From Planctomycetota bacterium (GTDB lineage: Bacteria > Planctomycetota > Phycisphaerae > WQYP01), in assembly GCA_021852225.1 (NCBI GenBank), contig JAJZOA010000171.1, forward strand, positions 1 to 7,405: a DNA stretch of 7,405 bases, given 5' to 3'. This document shows positions 1 to 5,762 of this stretch, one piece after another. Position 1 is the first letter of the stretch, and each line of letters begins with the position of its first letter. The position numbers were made by a program, and so were the translations under genes. The notes under the pieces are model-generated. The model was not told the DNA's origin. It did no database searches and saw only the letters and a program-made list of their open reading frames with translations.

Positions 1-121
1 ACAATTGGCACTCGTCATGATGCGGCGGGCAGATAAAACCGGCATGAACTGATTTCGCGGGCTTGCCTTCCATGACGACTATTATGAACAGGCGAAAAAA
101 AGTCGCCTCTGGCCCAGGATC

Positions 122-177
122 GCGCATCGGATCAACGCGGCAGTCACACCGCGTAAAGAGTCACGCATCCGAGGCGC
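122..177. repeat. Nested inverted repeat upstream of the MFS gene
   Basis: The outer arms 122-132 and 167-177 pair at 10 of 11 positions, with one A/G mismatch at 126/173. Inside them, ACGCGG (135-140) and CCGCGT (149-154) pair perfectly around an 8-base loop. The motif AGTCAC also occurs twice, at 142-147 and 159-164. As RNA this would fold into a two-helix hairpin with a 12-base bulge on the 3' side. As DNA it could be a regulator binding site. It has no U-tract, so it is not a typical terminator, and it lacks a T-arm or other tRNA signature. The pairing is seen directly; any function is inference. Confidence 0.4.
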
Positions 178-234
178 AAGTTAATTTCCACGGTGCTGGC
201 GACGGCGACAGGGGCGGAAACCCGCCTGGCTCAC

Positions 235-240
235 TATAAT
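235..240 (+). promoter_or_regulatory. Possible -10 box (TATAAT) before the MFS gene
   Basis: A consensus TATAAT lies at 235-240. No recognisable -35 box sits 16-18 bases upstream and there is no TG extension. If it is used, transcription would begin near 247, which is the first base of the preferred ATG of the MFS gene, giving a leaderless or nearly leaderless mRNA. It could equally be a chance match. Confidence 0.25.
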
Positions 241-246
241 TCCCGG

Positions 247-1434
247 ATGAGCAGTTTGATGGATAATCTTTCTCCGCCGGCTGGTGTTGCAACTGACAGT
301 TCGTCGGGCCGCAAACTGGCGGTCTTAACGTGGTCGCATTTTCTTAATGACGGGGCGGCCTTTTATTTGCCGGGGATACTGCCCGCGGTGCTCGTGGCGC
401 TGCATCAGCCACTGGCTATGGTCGGGGTGATAACAGCGGCGATGTATGTCGGGCAGGCGCTGCAGCCGGTGACGGGAATTCTTGCGGACCATGCGGGGGG
501 ACGGGCGTTTGTCATAGGTGGTCTGCTGGCTTGTTCACTGGCCGGGGCACTGGTCGGGCTGGCCCCAAATGTGTGGGTTCTGATCGGGCTTTTGCTTATT
601 TCAGGACTTGGATCCACAACGTTTCATCCCCAGGCCCTGGCGGCGGTACGCAGTGTAACGCAGCGGCGGCAGGCGATGGGCATGGCGACCTTTCTGGTAG
701 GCGGCGAACTGGGCCGGGGCGCGTGGCCGCTGATAGCCAGCCTGATTGTGGTGCGATATAGCCTGCAGCATCTGTGGGTGATAGCGCTGCCGACGCTGGC
801 ATCACTGCCATTCATATTGTGGCTTACGCCGCGCCTTCCACCGCGGCACGCGGCTGCGGGGCGGATTCAGTGGCGGGCGCACCGCAAGCCATTTGCCGTG
901 CTGGTGGGCTTTTCGGCGTTTCGCGGACTGGTGGTGTTTGGCACCATCGTGTTTATTCCAATCATGTGGAAATTGCGTGGCGGGGCGCTGGTATCGGGTG
1001 CGTCGATCATCAGCACCTTGTTGATCACTGGCGTACTTGGACAAATCGGGGGCGGCAGCATGGCGGACCGGTTTGGCCGACGGCACGTGGTGCTGGGCAG
1101 TTCCATTCTGCTGATTATTCTGGTGCCGCTGATCGTATTGACGCACGGAATTCTTTTGTGGGCCATTGCCGCCCTTACCGGCATTGCGATGTTTTCCACA
1201 TTTGCATCCACACTGCTTGTGGGTCAGGATATTTTTCCAGAAAACCGTGGATTAGGCTCGGGTATCGCTCTGGGCTTTTCCAACGCGCTGGGGGCCGCGG
1301 GCCTGATTCCGCTTGGCGTCGTGGCGCGGCATTTTGGAATTGGCATGGTGTTTGCCATTCTGACGGCCGGTGCCATGGGAATGCTGATCATGGCCATTCT
1401 GTTTTCAGAAAAAGTACATCCGGCCATGCGCTAG
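247..1434 (+). CDS. MFS transporter, fosmidomycin-resistance (Fsr)-like
   Basis: Predicted 12-helix inner-membrane transporter of the major facilitator superfamily, 395 residues from ATG 247. Fsr-like features are HFLND at the start of helix 1 (residues 31-35), a loop 2-3 'LADHAGGR' (79-86), the 'GLGSTTFHP' segment (120-128) followed by 'GGELGRGAWP' (152-161), and a second-half motif A 'GGGSMADRFGRR' (268-279). A basic cytoplasmic loop at about 197-215 separates the two six-helix halves. E. coli Fsr exports fosmidomycin; the substrate here is unknown and drug efflux is only inferred from the family. The start is uncertain: the frame is open to GTG 193, but the extra 18 residues look unlike a helix or signal and GTG 193 lacks a spaced ribosome binding site. 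ATG 259 is another option. The gene converges on lipB with a 58-base gap and has no functional neighbour. Confidence 0.88.
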   Translation: MSSLMDNLSPPAGVATDSSSGRKLAVLTWSHFLNDGAAFYLPGILPAVLVALHQPLAMVGVITAAMYVGQALQPVTGILADHAGGRAFVIGGLLACSLAGALVGLAPNVWVLIGLLLISGLGSTTFHPQALAAVRSVTQRRQAMGMATFLVGGELGRGAWPLIASLIVVRYSLQHLWVIALPTLASLPFILWLTPRLPPRHAAAGRIQWRAHRKPFAVLVGFSAFRGLVVFGTIVFIPIMWKLRGGALVSGASIISTLLITGVLGQIGGGSMADRFGRRHVVLGSSILLIILVPLIVLTHGILLWAIAALTGIAMFSTFASTLLVGQDIFPENRGLGSGIALGFSNALGAAGLIPLGVVARHFGIGMVFAILTAGAMGMLIMAILFSEKVHPAMR

Positions 1435-1492
1435 ATCCGGTTCAACTGCGCCACGAACAGTTCCCAAGGCAATCCGCGCCCGGGCGTGACAA

Positions 1493-2230
1493 TTAAAATT
1501 CGCGGTGGATCGATTGCTGAAAAGTTTTCCCGCGACTGTACGCCTCAAGTTCTCCGCCAAGCTGTTCGGCCAGTATGGCCTTGACGACGGTCATGGATGG
1601 CGGTGCATCAATTTCGCTGGCCAGCGAAGTGACCGGCCGGCCGAGACCGCACGGATTTATCAGATCAAAAAACGTCAGATCCGTGGTCACATTCAGGGCG
1701 ATGCCGTGCAGGGAAACCCAGCGGCGGAGTTTGATGCCTAAGGCACAGATTTTTGCCGTTTGACCGGGCGGAAGCCGACGGGAGTGAACCCAAACGCCGG
1801 TGGCGCCCTGCTGGCAGTGCGCGGAAATCGAAAGCCCCGCCAGGGTGCGGATCACGGCGCGTTCAAGTAGACGAATGTAGTCATGAATACGCAAGTTATA
1901 TTTATTCAGCGGAATAATCGGGTAGGCGACAAGCTGCCCCGGACCATGGAAGGTAATATCGCCGCCGCGATCGGTTGCAACCACATCTACCCCGCGGGTC
2001 GCGAGTTGTGCGGCATCCGCCAGCAAATGGGCCTCCGAACCCGGATGGCGACCAATGGTGATAACCGGTGGATGTTCCAGCAGGATCAGGGCACCGTCCG
2101 GATAGCGCCCGCCGAGCACGTCGTCATGAACGGCAAGCTGGTAGTCCCAAGCGGCACGGTATTCCATAACCCCGGCATCTAAAACCGAAAGGCCATGGTG
2201 GACAGCAGTTGCCGATTGACCTGCGTTCAT
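1493..2230 (-). CDS. lipB: Octanoyl-[acyl-carrier-protein]:protein N-octanoyltransferase
   Basis: LipB moves an octanoyl group from acyl carrier protein to a lysine of lipoyl domains (2-oxoacid dehydrogenase E2 subunits, glycine cleavage H protein). LipA then inserts sulfur to give lipoate. The cytoplasmic protein of 245 residues has the family hallmarks: 'LLEHPPVITIGR' (50-61), 'RGGDITFHGPGQLVAYP' (88-104), the catalytic lysine K160 in 'AKICALGIKLRRWVSLHG', and the acyl-thioester cysteine C194 in 'INPCGLG'. The frame is open upstream to 2314, but that extension lies inside lon and lacks family similarity. ATG 2230 overlaps the lon stop as ATGA and has AAAGG seven bases upstream, so it is the preferred start. 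It is the last gene of the hsp20-lon-lipB run. No lipA is present in the window. Confidence 0.95.
   Translation of the reverse strand: MNAGQSATAVHHGLSVLDAGVMEYRAAWDYQLAVHDDVLGGRYPDGALILLEHPPVITIGRHPGSEAHLLADAAQLATRGVDVVATDRGGDITFHGPGQLVAYPIIPLNKYNLRIHDYIRLLERAVIRTLAGLSISAHCQQGATGVWVHSRRLPPGQTAKICALGIKLRRWVSLHGIALNVTTDLTFFDLINPCGLGRPVTSLASEIDAPPSMTVVKAILAEQLGGELEAYSRGKTFQQSIHREF
2227..2230 (-). promoter_or_regulatory. ATGA stop/start overlap of lon and lipB
   Basis: The TGA of lon (2229-2227) and the ATG of lipB (2230-2228) share bases, a classic translational-coupling arrangement. A purine-rich AAAGG at 2242-2238, inside the last lon codons, is spaced seven bases from the lipB ATG and serves as its likely ribosome binding site. 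Confidence 0.75.
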
Positions 2231-4947
2231 TTTGCGGCCTTTGCGGCAATAAGACGGCGCGTGGGGGCGGTCAATGGCGCGGGCGAAACGGCCTTGGCCG
2301 GCCCCAGTGCGCACTGAAGAACGTCATCCACCGAATCGGCAAAAACAAAACGCACCTTCTGGCCCACGTGGTTTTTCACATCATCCAGATTTTTTTCGTT
2401 GCGCCTGGGAAGCAGAATCGTTTTGATGCCGGCGTGCTGGGCGGCGATCACTTTTTCCTTTACGCCGCCGATGGGCAGCACCAGTCCGCGAAGAGTTATC
2501 TCGCCGGTCATGGCGACATCCGGCCGGACGGGCCGATCAAGAAAAAGTGAAGCCAGCGCGGTATACATGGCGACGCCGGCGGAGGGGCCATCTTTAGGGA
2601 CCGCACCGGCGGGTACGTGCACATGCACATCCAGCGTGGCAAATGAAGCCGGGTCCAGTCCCAGGCCAACGGCATTGTTTTTAAGCAGTGAAAAAGCGGT
2701 CTGCGCGGATTCCCGCATGACCGCGCCGATCTGACCGGTCAGGCGCAGGCGGCCTTTTCCGGGCATCCGTGTGGCTTCCACAAATAAAATATCGCCGCCA
2801 GCGGGCGTGTAGGCCAGACCGGTGGCCACGCCGGGGACGGCGGTTCGCAGCGCCACTTCGCTTTCAAAGGCAGTAGGTCCCAGATAGGCAGCCAGATTTT
2901 CCGGACGCACCACCACGCGCGGCACGCGGGCCAGTGCCCGGCGCATTTCTGCATCGCCATTGCCTGGCGTTGCCACCGGGGTTCTGGCGGCGGTGGAGGG
3001 TCTGGTCCAGGTTCCCGCCGCGGACGCCGCATTGCCGTTCGGGCCGCCTGGGTTTTCGGTATCCTTTTTATTTGGCGGCGAAGGCGCGGCCGCAGGCAGT
3101 TTACTGACAATTTGCGCCGCGACTCCGCGCACCACGGATCCGATGGCGCGCTCCAGTCCGCGAACACCCGCTTCGCGCGTGTAATGGTCGATCAGCGCGC
3201 CGATTGTGGAAGTGGGAAGATCGCAATTTTTGCCCGTGATGCCATTTTCAGCCAATTGCCGCGGCAGCAGATATTTTCTGGCAATCAGGAGTTTATCCTG
3301 GCGGGTGTAACCCGGAATTTCAATTATTTCCATGCGGTCGCGCAGGGCGGGGGGCACCGATTCCATGTAATTGGCGGTACAGATGAAAATGATGCGGCTT
3401 AAATCAAACGGAACACCCAGGTAATGGTCCTGAAAACTGTTGTTTTGTTCCGGGTCCAGCACTTCCAGCAGGGCCGAGGAGGGGTCGCCGCGGAAATCCG
3501 CGCCGAGCTTATCTATTTCGTCCAGCATCATGACCGGGTTGTTGGAACCCGCTTTTCGCAAGTCCTGAATAATTCGGCCCGGCATGGCACCTACATAAGT
3601 CCGGCGATGGCCGCGAATATCGGCTTCATCGCGGACGCCGCCGAGGCTCATGCGGATAAATTTTCGTCCCAGAGATTGCGCGATGGACTTGCCCAAACTG
3701 GTCTTTCCCACGCCCGGCGGCCCCAGGAAGCAGAGAATCGGACCGCGTCCGCCGGGATTCAATTTGCGCACAGAAAGGAATTCGAGAATCCGTTTTTTAA
3801 TTTTCTGCAAATCGTGGTGGTCGCGGTCCAGAATGCGCCGGGCACGGGTGATGTCCAGGTCGTCGCTGGTGGAAGTATTCCATGGCAATTCGGCCACTGT
3901 TTCCAGAAATCCCCGGATAACGCCATATTCGGGCGACGCCTGCGGAATGGCCGCAAGGCGCGCCAGTTCACGGTCCGTTTCTTTTTTTACACCCTGCGGA
4001 ATAGAAGCTTTTTCCAGGCGAGCTTTAAGGTCGGTGAGTTCCTGCGTCTGCCCTTCGTCCAGGCCAAGTTCCTTTTGAATGGCTTTAAGCTGTTCTTGAA
4101 GGAAATAATTCCGCTGGCTTTTATCAATGCTTGACCGCACCTGGGTCTGGATATTTTCTTCCAGTTCTAAAATTTCAATGCGCGTGGCCAGCTTTTCGCG
4201 CACCAGTTTCAGCCGCACGCCCACATCCAGTTCCTCAAGAATCGCCTGCTTTACCGCCGTGGATTCCTGAAGGTTGGAAGCCAGAAAGTCGGCCAGCGTG
4301 CCGGGTGAGTCAATGTCGTTAAGCAATCCGGCGGCTTCATCCGGAATGTTCGGCGATAATTCGATCATGCGTTTGGCGGCCTGACGGACCGTCTGCACCA
4401 GCAGATCGAATTCCGGGCTGGGCGGCGGTGTGATTTCCGCCAGCGATTCAATTTTCGCCTTCAGATAAGGTTCTTCAGTGACGAATTCAATCACCTTAAA
4501 CCGGACCAGGCCATGCACCACAATGCTCTGCTGGCCCTCGCCCATGCGCAGCATTTTAAGCACAATGGCCATCGTGCCCACGCGGTGAAGATCGGATGGC
4601 GAAGGATTTTCGTCCGCGTCGTGAATTTGTGTCAGGACGCCGACAATTTTATCCGCCGGCATAATATCGTCCAGCAGGCGGCGGCTTTTGTCGCGTCCGA
4701 TTGCAAGCGGAATAACCGCACCGGGAAATGCGACGGCATCGCGCACCGGCAGAATAGCCAGCACATCCGGCACGCGAATTTGGTGCACCAGCGGTCCGGT
4801 GACCGATGCGGTCGTGCGCGACCGCCCGGTTGCGGTTGGATCTTTCGGGTCGACAGGGGCCTCGCCATCTGCTGCCGGGGCGGTTTTCTCCGGTTTGGCA
4901 TTCGAAGCTTTAAGTGATTTGTCAGCGGGTTTCTTTATTTCTGGCAT
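2227..4947 (-). CDS. lon: ATP-dependent Lon protease (LonA type, S16 family)
   Basis: Cytoplasmic AAA+ serine protease that unfolds and degrades damaged and regulatory proteins; it works as a hexamer. Order of parts in 906 residues: charged Lys/Ala/Pro-rich extension (about 1-55), Lon N domain (about 57-250), coiled-coil-rich linker (about 250-355), AAA+ module, and protease domain (about 690-880). Visible motifs are Walker A GPPGVGKT (409-416), Walker B MMLDEIDK (473-480), sensor-1 N526, sensor-2 region 'REAGVRGLER' (591-600), catalytic S789 in 'PKDGPSAG' and K832 in 'KEKVIAAQ'. The S-K spacing of 43 equals that of E. coli S679/K722. At 906 residues it is longer than E. coli Lon (784). Much of the excess is an N-terminal tail, a Pro/Gly/Ala/Thr-rich insert at about 617-668 between the ATPase and protease domains, and a C-terminal tail after about 880. 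The ATG is preceded by GGA eight bases upstream and a stronger GGAG 15 bases upstream. All catalytic residues are present, so it should be active. Confidence 0.97.
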   Translation of the reverse strand: MPEIKKPADKSLKASNAKPEKTAPAADGEAPVDPKDPTATGRSRTTASVTGPLVHQIRVPDVLAILPVRDAVAFPGAVIPLAIGRDKSRRLLDDIMPADKIVGVLTQIHDADENPSPSDLHRVGTMAIVLKMLRMGEGQQSIVVHGLVRFKVIEFVTEEPYLKAKIESLAEITPPPSPEFDLLVQTVRQAAKRMIELSPNIPDEAAGLLNDIDSPGTLADFLASNLQESTAVKQAILEELDVGVRLKLVREKLATRIEILELEENIQTQVRSSIDKSQRNYFLQEQLKAIQKELGLDEGQTQELTDLKARLEKASIPQGVKKETDRELARLAAIPQASPEYGVIRGFLETVAELPWNTSTSDDLDITRARRILDRDHHDLQKIKKRILEFLSVRKLNPGGRGPILCFLGPPGVGKTSLGKSIAQSLGRKFIRMSLGGVRDEADIRGHRRTYVGAMPGRIIQDLRKAGSNNPVMMLDEIDKLGADFRGDPSSALLEVLDPEQNNSFQDHYLGVPFDLSRIIFICTANYMESVPPALRDRMEIIEIPGYTRQDKLLIARKYLLPRQLAENGITGKNCDLPTSTIGALIDHYTREAGVRGLERAIGSVVRGVAAQIVSKLPAAAPSPPNKKDTENPGGPNGNAASAAGTWTRPSTAARTPVATPGNGDAEMRRALARVPRVVVRPENLAAYLGPTAFESEVALRTAVPGVATGLAYTPAGGDILFVEATRMPGKGRLRLTGQIGAVMRESAQTAFSLLKNNAVGLGLDPASFATLDVHVHVPAGAVPKDGPSAGVAMYTALASLFLDRPVRPDVAMTGEITLRGLVLPIGGVKEKVIAAQHAGIKTILLPRRNEKNLDDVKNHVGQKVRFVFADSVDDVLQCALGPAKAVSPAPLTAPTRRLIAAKAAK
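2944..3099 (-). other. Low-complexity insert within lon
   Basis: This segment encodes Lon residues of about 617-668, rich in Pro, Gly, Ala, Thr and Asn ('PNKKDTENPGGPNGNAAS' and following). It lies after the AAA+ helical subdomain ('VVRGVAAQIVSKL') and before 'RVVVRPENLAAYLG', which normally follows after only a short linker. The reading frame is intact through it and base use is similar to the surroundings, so it looks like a disordered linker rather than an inserted element. Confidence 0.7.
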
Positions 4948-4989
4948 GTATCGTTTCCGTAACTCCGTTTAACAGTCTGGCTTAGCGGG

Positions 4990-5014
4990 TCATCGCCGGC
5001 TCCGCCGGCGGTGA
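4990..5014 (-). terminator. GC-rich hairpin between hsp20 and lon (weak terminator or processing site)
   Basis: The arms 4990-5000 and 5004-5014 pair at 10 of 11 positions around a three-base loop; the one exception (4993/5011) is a non-Watson-Crick pair. The hairpin begins three bases after the hsp20 stop codon. No U-tract follows on the minus-strand transcript, so it is not a textbook intrinsic terminator. It may cause partial termination, protect the 3' end of hsp20 mRNA, or mark a cleavage point. The structure is seen directly; the role is inference. Confidence 0.45.
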
Positions 5015-5017
5015 AGG

Positions 5018-5437
5018 CTATTTGCGATGTTTCGGCAGGGTAATCCAAAGCAGACCGGCCTCATACATGGCGGAAATTCTCCGGTCATCCACGTTGGCCG
5101 GCAGTTCCACGGCGCGACTGAAAACCCCATGATCAATTTCCAGCTGATGCACCGCAATGGCGGGCTCTTCGCCGGTGGGCATCGGGCATTCACGTTTGCC
5201 GCGAATGACGATGCGGGCATTTTCCAGCCGCACATCCACATCCTTTTCATGAATACCGGCCAAGTCCACGCAAATCAGAAACGCCTGCCGCGTTTCGTAC
5301 AGGTTGACCGCCGGCCGCCAGGATTCGCGCCCCCAGGCGGCGAACATCTGGCGGGTCAGCACGGTATCGCCAGCTTCATGAACCAGACGGCTGGAAAGGC
5401 TCTCGTCCGATGCGGAAGCAAATTGAATAACAGGCAT
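5018..5437 (-). CDS. Small heat-shock protein, Hsp20/alpha-crystallin family
   Basis: ATP-independent cytoplasmic chaperone that holds unfolding proteins for later refolding or degradation. The 139-residue protein has a short N-terminal arm (1-38) and an alpha-crystallin domain of about 40-135. The domain opens with 'SWRPAVNLYET', continues through 'FLICVDLAGI' and 'DVDVRLENARIVIRGKR', 'QLEIDHGVFSRAVELP', and ends with 'AMYEAGLLWITLPK', the position of the conserved GVL motif. It stops four residues after 'LP', so the C-terminal I-x-I/V motif that docks onto neighbouring dimers in most small heat-shock proteins is absent. The ATG has GGAG seven bases upstream. It is the first gene of a likely hsp20-lon-lipB run, a sensible pairing of a holdase with a quality-control protease. 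No CIRCE operator was seen upstream. Confidence 0.92.
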   Translation of the reverse strand: MPVIQFASASDESLSSRLVHEAGDTVLTRQMFAAWGRESWRPAVNLYETRQAFLICVDLAGIHEKDVDVRLENARIVIRGKRECPMPTGEEPAIAVHQLEIDHGVFSRAVELPANVDDRRISAMYEAGLLWITLPKHRK

Positions 5438-5444
5438 GGCGTCG

Positions 5445-5448
5445 CTCC
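5445..5448 (-). promoter_or_regulatory. Ribosome binding site of hsp20
   Basis: The minus strand reads GGAG seven bases before the hsp20 ATG at 5437. This fixes the start, since the frame has no better-spaced alternative. Confidence 0.7.
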
Positions 5449-5746
5449 GGCATGGGTATCAGGCTTCATCCCGCGGGCGGCATAACGCGCCGCGTTGAAG
5501 CAACCGGTATTTTACGCCGTTTGCGTCGCGGGGGGAAATAAAATGCGAAAAAACGCTCCGGCTGGGAATTGGGGCATACCGCCTGACCGTCTTGCGGCTC
5601 TCCAGTCGGCGGGCAAATTTTGTAAATGCGGGATATACTTGAAGTTTCGGCGCGCTATCGGCGTGGCTGGTCGCCGCCGGGAAAAATTCGGGCGGCTAAG
5701 CGCTTTTCCGGCGGGTAACGCGGCAAAGGCGGATTCGCCCGGTTCT

Positions 5747-5750
5747 GGAG
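5747..5750 (+). promoter_or_regulatory. Ribosome binding site of lysA
   Basis: GGAG within CTGGAGA lies 12 bases before ATG 5763, slightly long spacing. The bases just after it, ACCCGC (5751-5756), can pair with GCGGGT (5711-5716), which would place the site in a structured leader. Confidence 0.55.
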
Positions 5751-5762
5751 ACCCGCGACGTC

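Larger units (their letters stand above)
5438..5762. other. Divergent intergenic region, hsp20 / lysA
   Basis: These 325 bases must hold the promoters of both the hsp20-lon-lipB run and lysA. No consensus -35/-10 pair was found. Isolated -10-like hexamers are TAAAAT on the minus strand (5514-5509), TAAAAT on the plus strand (5539-5544) and TATACT on the plus strand (5634-5639). There is a hairpin with GCCGCC (5673-5678) and GGCGGC (5691-5696) around a 12-base loop, and a small one at 5728-5739. TCTCCAG (5599-5605) is the exact complement of the lysA ribosome binding site CTGGAGA (5745-5751). A plus-strand frame from TTG 5495 crosses into lysA and does not look like a protein. No lysine riboswitch, CIRCE element or RNA gene was recognised. 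Confidence 0.6.

Noticed and set aside
1..73. Possible divergent minus-strand gene starting at ATG 73 (MEGKPAKSV...) open to the left edge, or the tail of an upstream plus-strand gene ending at 34-36 or 50-52.
   Set aside because: Only 24 codons or fewer are visible, there is no ribosome binding site before ATG 73, and other frames are also open over so short a span.
90..108. Stem AGGCGA / TCGCCT around an A-rich loop.
   Set aside because: Only 6 bp, and no T-run on either side; too weak to call a terminator.
1444..1486. AACTG/CAGTT stem and the palindrome CGCCCGGGCG between the converging MFS and lipB genes, considered as a bidirectional terminator.
   Set aside because: The first stem is 5 bp with a 9-base loop, the palindrome has no loop, and neither has a U-tract.
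774..1496. 240-residue plus-strand frame overlapping the MFS gene.
   Set aside because: It is an alternate frame of a clear transporter, with a composition rich in His, Arg, Gly and Cys and no membrane helices.
2231..2314. N-terminal extension of lipB to 2314.
   Set aside because: It lies inside lon, has no LipB similarity, and the ATG at 2230 has the better ribosome binding site and the ATGA overlap.
3424..4134. 236-residue plus-strand open frame antisense to lon.
   Set aside because: It mirrors strongly conserved Lon coding sequence (Walker A and neighbouring regions) and shows no protein family features of its own.
5580..5762. Lysine riboswitch (L box) upstream of lysA.
   Set aside because: The conserved core motifs and multi-helix arrangement of the L box could not be found.
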